Origin: Woeseia sp034521225
Lineage (GTDB): Bacteria; Pseudomonadota; Gammaproteobacteria; Steroidobacterales; Woeseiaceae
NCBI GenBank assembly: GCA_034521225.1
Contig: JAXHMR010000023.1
Coordinates: 1-64,000 of the forward strand
Reading direction: 5' to 3'
Length of the DNA: 64,000 nucleotides
Shown here: in pieces, positions 20,599 through 28,267 of the stretch
How positions within the stretch are numbered: the first letter of the stretch is position 1
How the letters are laid out: each line of letters begins with the position of its first letter
Program-made: the position numbers and the translations under genes
Notes under the pieces: generated by a model
What the model saw: only the letters and a program-made list of their open reading frames with translations
Told to the model about the DNA's origin: nothing
Database searches by the model: none

Positions 20599-22832
20599 AT
20601 CGCCGGCAGCAAGACAATGTCGGCAAGCATCGCGCCGACGAAAGTGACCGCCGCCACGAGTCCCATGTCGCGGATTGCCAGTAAGTCGTTAACGAGCATG
20701 CTGAGAAACGCGCCGACGAGCGCCAGCGTCGTGAACAATATGGCACGTCCTTTGGCGCGCAGCACGCGGTCGATTTCCTCGCCGACGTTCTTTACATGCT
20801 GCACTTCGCGCAGGCCGAGCACGACGTGCAGTGTGTTGTCGACAACCAGGCCGAGCGCGATGACCAGCACGACGGCGGTACCAATGCGCAGCGTGATGCC
20901 GGTTACTGCCATGAAAGCGAGCGGCAGCAGCAGCGGCAACAGGTTTGCGGCAATCGCCGCGAACCGCAGGCATCGTTCACCGATCAACAGCCAGAGGATT
21001 GGCAGCACCAGCAACGCCGCCGTCGCGACACTGACCAGCATGTCGCGCAACAGTAAGCGCATGCCGCGCTGCGCCAGCCACCACTGGCCCACGATCTGCA
21101 CATCGTAATTTGCATTCCAGTGGGTCTCGACCAGGCGCTCTATCTGCTCCCGGTAGCGAGCAGCCTCGCGCGTGCCGATATCGCCCGTGCGCACGATGAC
21201 TGCAAGCCGTCGGTGCCCCGTGTCAGCCAGCTCGCGCACTTGCCAGGCGAATTGCGGATGCTGGCGCAAGGCGTCGAGTGCGGTTCCGGGATCGACAGAC
21301 GACAACTGCCTGGGTAGAAGATCGCGTACGGACCACGCGTGTGACGTATGCGGCAATGCGCGCAGGTCGGCCACAAAGTGGTCGAGGCGAGTAAGCGAGT
21401 CCGCATCGAGAATCTCGCCGCCATCCGGGCGGCGAATGCTGATTTCCGGACCGAGAAAGCCGCCGAAGTCGCGGTCGAGCAACTGCTGCGCGCGAGTGAG
21501 CGGATGATCATCGGCGAGTTCTTCGTTGAAGTGCTGGTTGACTTCCAGTGAAGGAATCGCGAGGCAGCACGCCAGCGTTGCCGCGATACCGGTTGCGGTG
21601 ATCAGTCGCGGCCGCCGCTCCGCCAACCGCAGGGACAGCGACAGCGCCCGGTTGACGAGGCGGTTGACGGCGTTGTCGGGCAACGCCGCACCGACGTCGA
21701 CGCGCCGCAGCAGCCACGGCAACAGAAGCTGGTTGGAAAGCCAGGCGAGCAGGATGCCAATTGCCGCACAAAGGCCGAACGATGCGACGGCTTCGAGCTC
21801 TGCGACGGCCAGCGCGAGGAAGCCGCAGAGCGTCGTGACGGTGGTGAAGAAGCAGGCCCGGCCGGTGGTGTCGAGCATGGCGGTCACCGATGCATGCCGG
21901 TTGGCCCCCGCCGCGCGGGCCAGGCGTGCAGCGATGACCATGTGCACGGCATCGGCCACGCCAATCACCATGACGAGCGCCGGGATGACCGTGTTGATAA
22001 TCGTGACCGGCAGCTCCAGCCAGCCCATCGCGCCGAGCGTCGCCGGTACCGCCAGCGTGACCGGCAGCAGGCAGACCAGAACCGCGCGCAGGTTGCCGAA
22101 GCACCACCAAAGCAGGACAGCCAGTACTACGCTCGTCAGTGCAGTTGCGATCAGCTGGTCGCGCAGCACCAGTTCTTCGTACGCCACTTCGACGACGCTG
22201 ACGCCGCCGAAGTGCAGGCGAATGCCCGGCGGCGCGGCTTCCTCGAGCCGCCGTTTGAACTCCCGGACGATGACGCGGCGTCCGTCGAGATCCGCAAGCG
22301 GCAGATCGATACGGGCACCGAGCAGGAGCCGGGAACCGTCCGCCGACACCAGCCAGCCGACGAAACGCGTGCCATCCAGCAACTCACGGTATTGCGCCTC
22401 AAGCTCCGCCTCTTCGCCGGGCTCAAGGAGCCAGTCGGGCAGCGGCTCCACGAATCCCGGTACGCCGTCATCCCAGACCGGCAGGGAGAACCCGGTCAGG
22501 CTCTGCACTTCGCTGACCCCCGGCACCGCGCCCGCGGAGCGGGTAAGCTTCGCGAGCGCGTGCAGCAGTTCCGCTGTTGATGCGCCGTGCGCCTCGACAA
22601 TGACGGCGATCCAGGCGCCGGACGACTGGCCGAAGACAGCTTCGAACTCGCGCGTCGGCGCAGTGAGGGCTTCGCTGCTCGCGGCGAGTGGCTGGAACGA
22701 AAGGTCGAGCGTCGTCCTGGTTAACCCGAAACAGACGGTCACTAACAGCAATGCAGCGGCGGCCATCACCGGGCGCGACCGGCGGCGCGCTACGTCATGC
22801 GCTCGCCGGTAGATGACCTGGAACCCGGCCAT
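20529..22832 (-). CDS. MMPL/RND-family exporter, last gene of the biosynthetic operon
   Basis: 767 residues with two homologous halves. Each half has one N-terminal helix, a large periplasmic loop and five to six membrane helices (TALTSVVLAVLLWWCFGNLR..., VSVATAALLVLPILWLLIGE...). The string VMVIGVADAVHMV and its second-half equivalent VIALGLVVDNTLHVV are the RND/MMPL TM4 signatures. This size and architecture fit single-gene MMPL transporters that export lipids or polyene-like products, as in aryl polyene clusters. It starts one base after the stop of the second carrier protein. Its 3' end overlaps the convergent regulator by 70 bases. Confidence 0.9.
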   Translation of the reverse strand: MAGFQVIYRRAHDVARRRSRPVMAAAALLLVTVCFGLTRTTLDLSFQPLAASSEALTAPTREFEAVFGQSSGAWIAVIVEAHGASTAELLHALAKLTRSAGAVPGVSEVQSLTGFSLPVWDDGVPGFVEPLPDWLLEPGEEAELEAQYRELLDGTRFVGWLVSADGSRLLLGARIDLPLADLDGRRVIVREFKRRLEEAAPPGIRLHFGGVSVVEVAYEELVLRDQLIATALTSVVLAVLLWWCFGNLRAVLVCLLPVTLAVPATLGAMGWLELPVTIINTVIPALVMVIGVADAVHMVIAARLARAAGANRHASVTAMLDTTGRACFFTTVTTLCGFLALAVAELEAVASFGLCAAIGILLAWLSNQLLLPWLLRRVDVGAALPDNAVNRLVNRALSLSLRLAERRPRLITATGIAATLACCLAIPSLEVNQHFNEELADDHPLTRAQQLLDRDFGGFLGPEISIRRPDGGEILDADSLTRLDHFVADLRALPHTSHAWSVRDLLPRQLSSVDPGTALDALRQHPQFAWQVRELADTGHRRLAVIVRTGDIGTREAARYREQIERLVETHWNANYDVQIVGQWWLAQRGMRLLLRDMLVSVATAALLVLPILWLLIGERCLRFAAIAANLLPLLLPLAFMAVTGITLRIGTAVVLVIALGLVVDNTLHVVLGLREVQHVKNVGEEIDRVLRAKGRAILFTTLALVGAFLSMLVNDLLAIRDMGLVAAVTFVGAMLADIVLLPAIYVLLRPSQRTPASLQRQPICSQ

Positions 22833-22833
22833 G

Positions 22834-23079
22834 TCAGTCGCTGGTACAGTCGCGGCGCCGCGCGATCACGAGGTCAACCAGGTCGCCGATGGTGGCGACC
22901 TGGTTCATATCCTCCTGGCGGAAACGCACGTCGAACTGTTCCTGCAACTCGATGACCAGCTCCACGATGCGGAAAGAGCTTAAGACGAGCGAAAACAACG
23001 GCGCCTCACGATTGATGGAGCCGCTGTCGATGGCAAGGAGTTCCGCGATTGCAGCGATAATACGATCACTGTCGGTCAT
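22834..23079 (-). CDS. Acyl/peptidyl carrier protein 2
   Basis: 81 residues with the four-helix carrier protein pattern (IIAAIAELLAIDSGSINREAP ... ELQEQFDVRFRQEDM ... TIGDLVDLVI). The phosphopantetheine serine should be Ser35 in VLSSFRIVEL, where the usual DSL is replaced by SSF. The other carrier protein of the operon has TSF at the same place. AGGAG precedes the start. Twelve bases separate it from the ferritin-like gene and one from the exporter. It may carry the acyl partner, or a later intermediate, of the pathway. Confidence 0.85.
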   Translation of the reverse strand: MTDSDRIIAAIAELLAIDSGSINREAPLFSLVLSSFRIVELVIELQEQFDVRFRQEDMNQVATIGDLVDLVIARRRDCTSD

Positions 23080-23091
23080 GATTCAGTGCTC

Positions 23092-23649
23092 CTAACGGTT
23101 CGCGAGCCGCAACTCGCCCATGCGTTCGCTGAACTCCACCGCCGTTTTGCGATAAACCTCGCGGTCGGCCAGCGTATAGCGCCTCAACGTCGCCTGGATG
23201 TTGTCAGCGCCGTACCCGGATTCCATGTCGCGCAGGGCATCTCTTATCCACTGTATGTGCCATTGCTCGTCGTGCATTATTTTCGCCAGCGTTTCGCGCA
23301 CGGCGTCCGGCACGTTCGGCGACACATCGTGCAATGCGTACTGGGAAACGACCCGTTTCTCGAACACCTGCGTGATGGCCAGGATCTCCATCAGGTTCGC
23401 GGGGATGCCGGCGGCCGCGAGGTAGCGATCCTGGTAGGCGTGGCCGAGCTTCAGTGGTTCAGCTCCCAGCTTCTGCAGGCAATCGGTCCAGTAACGGGCA
23501 TGGTTTGCCTCGTCGGCGAAATGCCGCGTCATGTCCTGCTGGATCGCCGACGGGCGCAGGCTGTTGGCAAGTTCGCCGAAGAACAGCGCGCCGCTGATTT
23601 CCGATGTGCGGTAGAAACTCAAGATCCAGTGCAGGTTGCTGTCGATCAT
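23092..23649 (-). CDS. Ferritin-like diiron protein (candidate second oxygenase)
   Basis: 185 residues, an all-helical four-helix bundle. Probable diiron ligands are Glu17 (RTSEISGAL), Glu47 and His50 (FADEANHARYW), Glu97 (VFEKRVV), and Glu128 and His131 (MHDEQWHIQWI). This is the E, ExxH, E, ExxH order of ferritin-like oxidases such as the tRNA hydroxylase MiaE and rubrerythrins. It overlaps the preceding reductase gene by ATGA. In this setting it probably oxidises a carrier-bound or free intermediate. Substrate unknown. Confidence 0.75.
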   Translation of the reverse strand: MIDSNLHWILSFYRTSEISGALFFGELANSLRPSAIQQDMTRHFADEANHARYWTDCLQKLGAEPLKLGHAYQDRYLAAAGIPANLMEILAITQVFEKRVVSQYALHDVSPNVPDAVRETLAKIMHDEQWHIQWIRDALRDMESGYGADNIQATLRRYTLADREVYRKTAVEFSERMGELRLANR

Positions 23650-24755
23650 CGGGAATCTCCTCGTGACTCTGAAGCCAAATTCCCACGCAGTCCCCAGCGG
23701 GTCTGCACCAGGCGGCGGGCGACGTGATCGAGCAGCCGGTGCGCGTCGGGCGTGCGTTCGCCGCGCAATGACCGCGTGCTTTGCTCTGTCCGCACATCCT
23801 TGTCGCTGTAGAGTTGGCGCGCGAATGGCGCGATGCTCTGCAACGACTGCGCGACGGCGCCGCCGAAGCGCTCGGCGCCGGCAACCAGGTCGGCAAAGTC
23901 CTCGTGCCCGCAGAACAGCGGTGGCAGGACGCGACGCCGCGCGAATGCGGGGTCGTCAAGAAACGCGGCGTACGCGATGCCGGTCAGTTCGCCCAGCGTG
24001 ACGGCGTCCGAACCGGCGTCCGACAGGTGGTAGATGGCGCGCCGTTCACCCCTTCGATGCAGGCTGTCGATGGCGCGGGTAACGAACTCGGTCGTAACCG
24101 TGTAGACGCGGGTGTCGCGGTGCCCCGGTAGTACGGACAGCAGGCCGTAGTACAGCAAACGCAGCGTGTTGTGGATGGCATTTTGCTGACTGACCAGACC
24201 GCTCGCGTCGTCGCCCGCAACCGTTGACAGCCGGTAAATCTGCCAGGGTAGCTCGGGCTGCTGCATGACCAGGCATTCCGCCTGCCATTTGGACCATTCG
24301 TAGTGATTCGCATACGCAGGAGCTTCTTCGAAGGGCACTTCGTGTAACGCACCGTCACGGAGTCCGGCGGCGTACAAGCTGCTGACGAGGCCAAAGCGCC
24401 TGAGCTTGTCGCAGCGAGCGGCGAAAGCCAGCGTCTTCTCAGTCCCGTCAATGTTGACGGCAACGGCGGACGCCCGCTCGACATTGAAGTCTATGCGAGC
24501 GGCGCAGTGGAAAATGGCCGTAATGTCGGACGTGTCGACAGTGGCGAACGGCTCATCGTCAAGCAGGTCGCCCAGGTGGACCCGGCAGCGCGGATCCGAT
24601 GCCAGTGTACCGAGGCGGTCACGCTTGCACTTCCATTCATCGGCATTGGCCGCGCGCACGAACAGAAGGAGCTTGCTGTCGCCGTTGTCCAACAGCCGGC
24701 GCGCGAGGGCACGACCGATGTGGCCGTCACCGCCGGTGATGAGCGTCGTCGTCAT
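23646..24755 (-). CDS. NAD(P)-dependent thioester-reductase-like SDR
   Basis: About 369 residues from ATG 24755, which overlaps the stop of the upstream ligase by four bases. A longer reading would lack a ribosome-binding site. The Rossmann motif is TLITGGDGHIGRALARRL. FHCAARIDFNVERASAVAVN is typical of the NAD_binding_4/thioester-reductase family, and NHYEWSKWQAE supplies the catalytic Tyr-xxx-Lys. Members reduce acyl or peptidyl thioesters on carrier proteins to aldehydes or alcohols, or act as simple epimerases. Beside two carrier proteins, a reductive off-loading role is the more attractive reading. Confidence 0.7.
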   Translation of the reverse strand: MTTTLITGGDGHIGRALARRLLDNGDSKLLLFVRAANADEWKCKRDRLGTLASDPRCRVHLGDLLDDEPFATVDTSDITAIFHCAARIDFNVERASAVAVNIDGTEKTLAFAARCDKLRRFGLVSSLYAAGLRDGALHEVPFEEAPAYANHYEWSKWQAECLVMQQPELPWQIYRLSTVAGDDASGLVSQQNAIHNTLRLLYYGLLSVLPGHRDTRVYTVTTEFVTRAIDSLHRRGERRAIYHLSDAGSDAVTLGELTGIAYAAFLDDPAFARRRVLPPLFCGHEDFADLVAGAERFGGAVAQSLQSIAPFARQLYSDKDVRTEQSTRSLRGERTPDAHRLLDHVARRLVQTRWGLRGNLASESRGDSR

Positions 24756-25618
24756 AGCGGTACGTCCAGAGATGGCCAGTCGGCCGGGTCGGCGCCGTAG
24801 CGTGCGAGCAGTGCGAACAACCAGCGTTCGATACCGAAGGCGACGCATGCGGAGTGCGCAGCTTCATCGGCCATGCGTATGCCGAAACATTCGCCGAAGA
24901 AACTACGGTGCGAGTTGATGGACGCAACGGCGAGTCCGTCGGGCAGGCAAAGCTCCAGCTTCGCGGGTTCGACCCTCTGCGCCAGCGCTTTCGGATCGTG
25001 CGCCGGATCAAAAAATGAATCGGTAGCGGTCTGCCAGCTGGCGTCCAGGCCGAGTCGTCGTAAGCCGGTATTGATGCGCAGCTGGCAGCTGACGGTAAAA
25101 CGTTCTACCGTTTCCCTTGTGCCGATGCAGACGATTTCGCGCATCCAGAAACACCACTGGCGGCGCAGCAGCTCGTAACAATTCTCACGCCGGTGACACT
25201 GGCACGCCGTCGTCAGGTAGAGCGCCTCGTCCAGGCGGCGGCCTGCAAGGCGCGGATAGAAGTGGTAACAGGCGGCGGGCGTCAGCACGTGTGAGACAGT
25301 CTCGAGGGTATCGGCCGGTATGGGCTCGCAGGGGCCATTTTGGGCCAGCTTCGCGAGCTGATCGCGCCTTGCAGACGCTGCGAACGTCGCATGGTGCGGA
25401 AAAGACTTCAGGTAGCCGACCGGAGCCAGCGCAGCGGCGGCAATCATGCTCGGAAAACGACTTTCGTCCGCGCCGAAGTCGCGGCCCAGATCACGAAACA
25501 TCGCATCCAGTTTCACCGCGCTGTTGAGAAGTCCGCCGCCAAGGGATGCGCAACCGTCCGGCGACCAGTGCAACTCGTCGGCATGAAGCGCCGCTGTGAC
25601 ACTCTCCACGCCGTTCAC
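24752..25618 (-). CDS. Class II aaRS-like amino acid:[carrier protein] ligase
   Basis: 288 residues from GTG 25618, overlapping the carrier protein stop. It matches the family of SerRS-like enzymes that lack the tRNA-binding arm and aminoacylate carrier proteins. Zinc ligands are in place: Cys117 (LTPAACYHFYP), Glu161 (FWMREIVCIGT) and Cys258 (HSACVAFG). Motif 2 is at CHRRENCYE and motif 3 at AFGIERW (Arg265). The length fits the catalytic core alone. It should activate a small amino acid with ATP and transfer it to the pantetheine arm of the neighbouring carrier protein. The amino acid cannot be read from sequence. Assignment to the family is firm; activity on this partner is inference from position. 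Confidence 0.8.
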   Translation of the reverse strand: MNGVESVTAALHADELHWSPDGCASLGGGLLNSAVKLDAMFRDLGRDFGADESRFPSMIAAAALAPVGYLKSFPHHATFAASARRDQLAKLAQNGPCEPIPADTLETVSHVLTPAACYHFYPRLAGRRLDEALYLTTACQCHRRENCYELLRRQWCFWMREIVCIGTRETVERFTVSCQLRINTGLRRLGLDASWQTATDSFFDPAHDPKALAQRVEPAKLELCLPDGLAVASINSHRSFFGECFGIRMADEAAHSACVAFGIERWLFALLARYGADPADWPSLDVPL

Positions 25619-25884
25619 GAGTCGTCTCCGCCGCGAAAAAAGACACGAGCAATGGTCGCGACGTCGCGAAAGCTGCCGGCAGCAAGCTCGTCCCTCGATA
25701 TCGGAGTACCGCGGGTCTGCTCGAGATGCAGGATCAGCTCCAGCAGGTCAAATGACGTGATGACCCGGCTGGCCAGCAGCGGCGTCTCGTCTCCCAGCGC
25801 GTCGAGATCGATACCCGGCTTGACGGCGGCCAGGCAGTGGCGAACCCTGGCGCGAGCATCGGTGATGCTGGTTATTGTCGTCAT
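25615..25884 (-). CDS. Carrier protein 1 (probable aminoacyl acceptor)
   Basis: 89 residues with carrier-protein helices (ARVRHCLAAVKPGIDLDAL ... LLELILHLEQTRGTPISRDEL ... SFRDVATIARVFF). The modified serine should be Ser44 in RVITSFDLLELI. It overlaps the oxygenase upstream and the ligase downstream by four bases each. This three-gene block (oxygenase, carrier, ligase) suggests that the ligase loads this carrier and the oxygenase acts on the bound amino acid. A single open frame can be read across the oxygenase-carrier junction only because of a frame break near 26075. Confidence 0.85.
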   Translation of the reverse strand: MTTITSITDARARVRHCLAAVKPGIDLDALGDETPLLASRVITSFDLLELILHLEQTRGTPISRDELAAGSFRDVATIARVFFRGGDDS

Positions 25885-26742
25885 GCAACCTCCAGCAAAT
25901 CCAGCTTGCGCAAGTAGTTCAGGCGCTCGGTGTTCACGGTAGCGCGGTGGCTGGCGGCGGCTGGTGATGCAAGGACGGTACGCCACAGCTCGAAGGGCTC
26001 GGCAATACCTGCGTCCGCATACGCATCCGGGTTGTAATACAGCTTCCAGGCGTACTGCAGGTACGCTGTCAGCCTGCTCGCGCAACTGTTCGCGGCGTCT
26101 TTCGTCCCAGTTGCTTACGTACCTGCCGATGCATTCTCCGAGGAAGCGCCGGCCGAAGGCGAGATGCCGCAGCTCCTCGACGTGATGGATGCGATTTATC
26201 TCCCGCACAACCGGCTCGAGGCGTACGTCACTGGCCATCGTGCGGTTGTAGTGATCGACGAGTTCCTCGAATACGTTGATGCGCGCGAACAGCAGGAAGC
26301 GATCACTCTCGGCGTCACCGCTGCCGTTATCGCCGAGCGGCAGCGCGCGGTCCGCGTATACCCGGCCTGCATAGCGCACGCAAAAGCCCGAGAAATACAT
26401 CATGTGCCGGGTTTCCTCCGCCACGAAATGCAGCAGGTACCGCGACAGTTCGGTGTCGTCGCTGTTGTAGAGCTGCCGCGCGATCTCGCTGACCAGGTAC
26501 TTCTCGCCGTGCACGTTCATGCTGAAAAAGTTGAGCGCTTCGCAGACGCTGAGCCGCTTGCGCTGGCGCTCGTCGAGCTGCTCCCAGAGCGGCGTGCCGT
26601 ACAGCGAAATCAGTTCCGGCGTGAAGTACCAGCCATCCGGATCGATCGATGCAGGCCATTGCATCGCAGACGGATCGCTCGGCCGGGCTTCGGACAGGCG
26701 GGAAAGCCTGTTAAGAAACGCCGCAAAGTCGATGGTGCTCAT
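25881..26742 (-). CDS. AurF-like diiron N-oxygenase, one frame break
   Basis: About 286 residues. All seven ligands of the p-aminobenzoate N-oxygenase AurF family can be placed: Glu80 (MNVHGEKYLV), Glu110 and His113 (VAEETRHMMYF), Glu160 (NVFEELVDHY), His186, Glu190 and His193 (RIHHVEELRHLAFG). Spacing of the last three (4 and 3) equals AurF. The C-terminus changes frame near 26075 and then reads LTAYLQYAWKLYYNPDAYADAG to a TGA that overlaps the carrier protein start by four bases. The locus is one base over a multiple of three. GGAGG precedes ATG 26742, which overlaps the upstream stop. Relatives HamC and MgoC N-oxidise amino acid units in fragin and mangotoxin/leudiazen pathways. Confidence 0.85.
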
Positions 26743-27689
26743 GTGGCCTCCAGGAGAGCGCATTGCCAGTTGCTGCCGTAGCCGGCCATGAAGGTCAGCA
26801 GCCGGTCACCCGCGGCCAGCGGCGCGCCGTTGCAAAGGGCAGCGAGGTTGATGATGTTGTCGGCACTGATGACGTGACCGCAGTTGGCGAGCGCCGGGCG
26901 GTAGAGTTGTGTTTGTTTCGCACCCAGCAGTCCACCGAGTATCTTCATTGCCGTGCTGTTGATGTTCTGCGGCACGATCCAGCGTATGTCGGAGAGTGTC
27001 AGGCCCGCACGTTCAAGCGCTTCGTCGACCAGCCGGCAGGTGTAGCTGAAAAAGCTGGCGGCAATCTCATCGTCGGTAGCGCGGACCATCGCGCCATTGC
27101 TGATGTGATGAACGTCGCACAGGAGGAGCCCCGCAGGTTCGCGTGACAGCAGGCAGGCAGCGGCGCCGTCGGAAATCAGGTTGAAGGACTGTTCGTACTT
27201 CGCGCCTGGCGGGAAGCGGTCGGCAGTGATGCACAGCACGTTCTGCAGTTCGGGCTCAGCAGTTAACAGGCTGCGGCCGATACGCAGGGCGCCGAGCATG
27301 CCGGTGCAGGCCTGTTGGCTTAGCCCGACTACGAAGGCCTTGTCCATGCCGAAGTCTGCCTGCAGCTCGCTGACAGGGAATCGCATCAGGTGTTTCACAT
27401 CGCCGGTGTGCTCGAAATCAGCGGGGTCGCCGAGATTGCCGTTCTGCGGCAGGCAGGTGCTGTAGACGATGGCGTCGACCGCGGCCGGATCTATGCCGCT
27501 CGCAATGAGCGCCCGGGACGCCAGCTCGCAGGCATTCTCGTCGCGCGCGCAGCGATAATGCATTGCGAAGCCCGCGCTGCGAAGCGCGGCCGCCGTCGAC
27601 ACGAGCAGTCCGTCCACTTCCGCATCTTCAACAGTCCGCCGGACGCTGCCGAGCGCGGTCCCGAACTGACTGACGTAGACCTTAGTCAT
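26739..27689 (-). CDS. KAS III (FabH)-like condensing or acyl-transfer enzyme with altered active site
   Basis: 316 residues of thiolase fold. Cys128 in SQQACTGML is the nucleophile. In FabH the His of the PHQAN loop is essential; here the loop reads IVPQNINST, so Gln241 replaces it. The later Asn is kept (ANCGHVISADN, Asn269). Similar losses occur in KAS III relatives that form esters or amides rather than carbon-carbon bonds. The gene overlaps both neighbours by four bases. It probably joins an acyl group to the amino-acid-derived intermediate, but simple condensation cannot be excluded. Confidence 0.8.
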   Translation of the reverse strand: MTKVYVSQFGTALGSVRRTVEDAEVDGLLVSTAAALRSAGFAMHYRCARDENACELASRALIASGIDPAAVDAIVYSTCLPQNGNLGDPADFEHTGDVKHLMRFPVSELQADFGMDKAFVVGLSQQACTGMLGALRIGRSLLTAEPELQNVLCITADRFPPGAKYEQSFNLISDGAAACLLSREPAGLLLCDVHHISNGAMVRATDDEIAASFFSYTCRLVDEALERAGLTLSDIRWIVPQNINSTAMKILGGLLGAKQTQLYRPALANCGHVISADNIINLAALCNGAPLAAGDRLLTFMAGYGSNWQCALLEAT

Positions 27690-28267
27690 CGCGTCGGCCG
27701 CAAACCGATTAGCGGGAAGAAGCGACCGGTCGTCCGGACATAGCGGAGGTAGTCATCGCTCAGCTCTGAGCAGGCGAGGCGGCGCTCCTCGCGACGCGCC
27801 GTCAGCGTGAGCGCAACAAACGCATACGCCAGGCTTGCGAAGGTTGTTGCATGCGGTAGGGCGAGCGCCGCGGCGACAAGGGCGAGCAGGAAGCTGGTAT
27901 AGAAAGGGTGGCGCATGTGCGCATACGGGCCCCATGTCACAAGTTCAACGGGCGCGTCGTTGTCCTGGTGCCACAGGGCCAGTGGCACACGGTGTGTTGC
28001 GACGGTCGCTGCCAGCAACGCTATGGAACCGGCGGCAAGCAGCACGGCGACCAGCGGCAGCGTCCGCAGCAGACCGCCGGTTGTCGCTAACGGTTGCAGT
28101 GCACCCAGACGTCCCAGTACCAGCAGTAGCGGGACGGCAAAGAAAGGTGCCGCGGTCAGCATCCAGCGCAGGTTCAGGGTCCCGTCGCGACGGAAGAACA
28201 GTATCGGCAGCAGGCCAATCGCCGCGAAGTTGGCGAGCAGCAGCATGAGCAGCGTGTCGGCCATCAT
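27686..28267 (-). CDS. Membrane methyltransferase of the ICMT/PEMT type
   Basis: About 193 residues from ATG 28267, overlapping the AMP ligase stop. It has five or so hydrophobic helices (LLMLLLANFAAIGLLPILFF, LPLVAVLLAAGSIALLAATV). The C-terminal SAM-binding signature of isoprenylcysteine carboxyl methyltransferases is present: WGPYAHMRHPFYTSFLL, then EERRL and YLRYVRTTGRFFP. Such enzymes methylate lipophilic carboxylates or amines within the inner membrane. It suggests that a pathway intermediate or product is a membrane-bound acid or N/O nucleophile. Confidence 0.8.
   Translation of the reverse strand: MMADTLLMLLLANFAAIGLLPILFFRRDGTLNLRWMLTAAPFFAVPLLLVLGRLGALQPLATTGGLLRTLPLVAVLLAAGSIALLAATVATHRVPLALWHQDNDAPVELVTWGPYAHMRHPFYTSFLLALVAAALALPHATTFASLAYAFVALTLTARREERRLACSELSDDYLRYVRTTGRFFPLIGLRPTR

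Noticed and set aside
25615..26742. A natural oxygenase-carrier protein fusion
   Set aside because: The fused reading depends on a frame with no AurF-like C-terminus. The alternative frame gives the expected C-terminus and a stop overlapping a proper carrier start.
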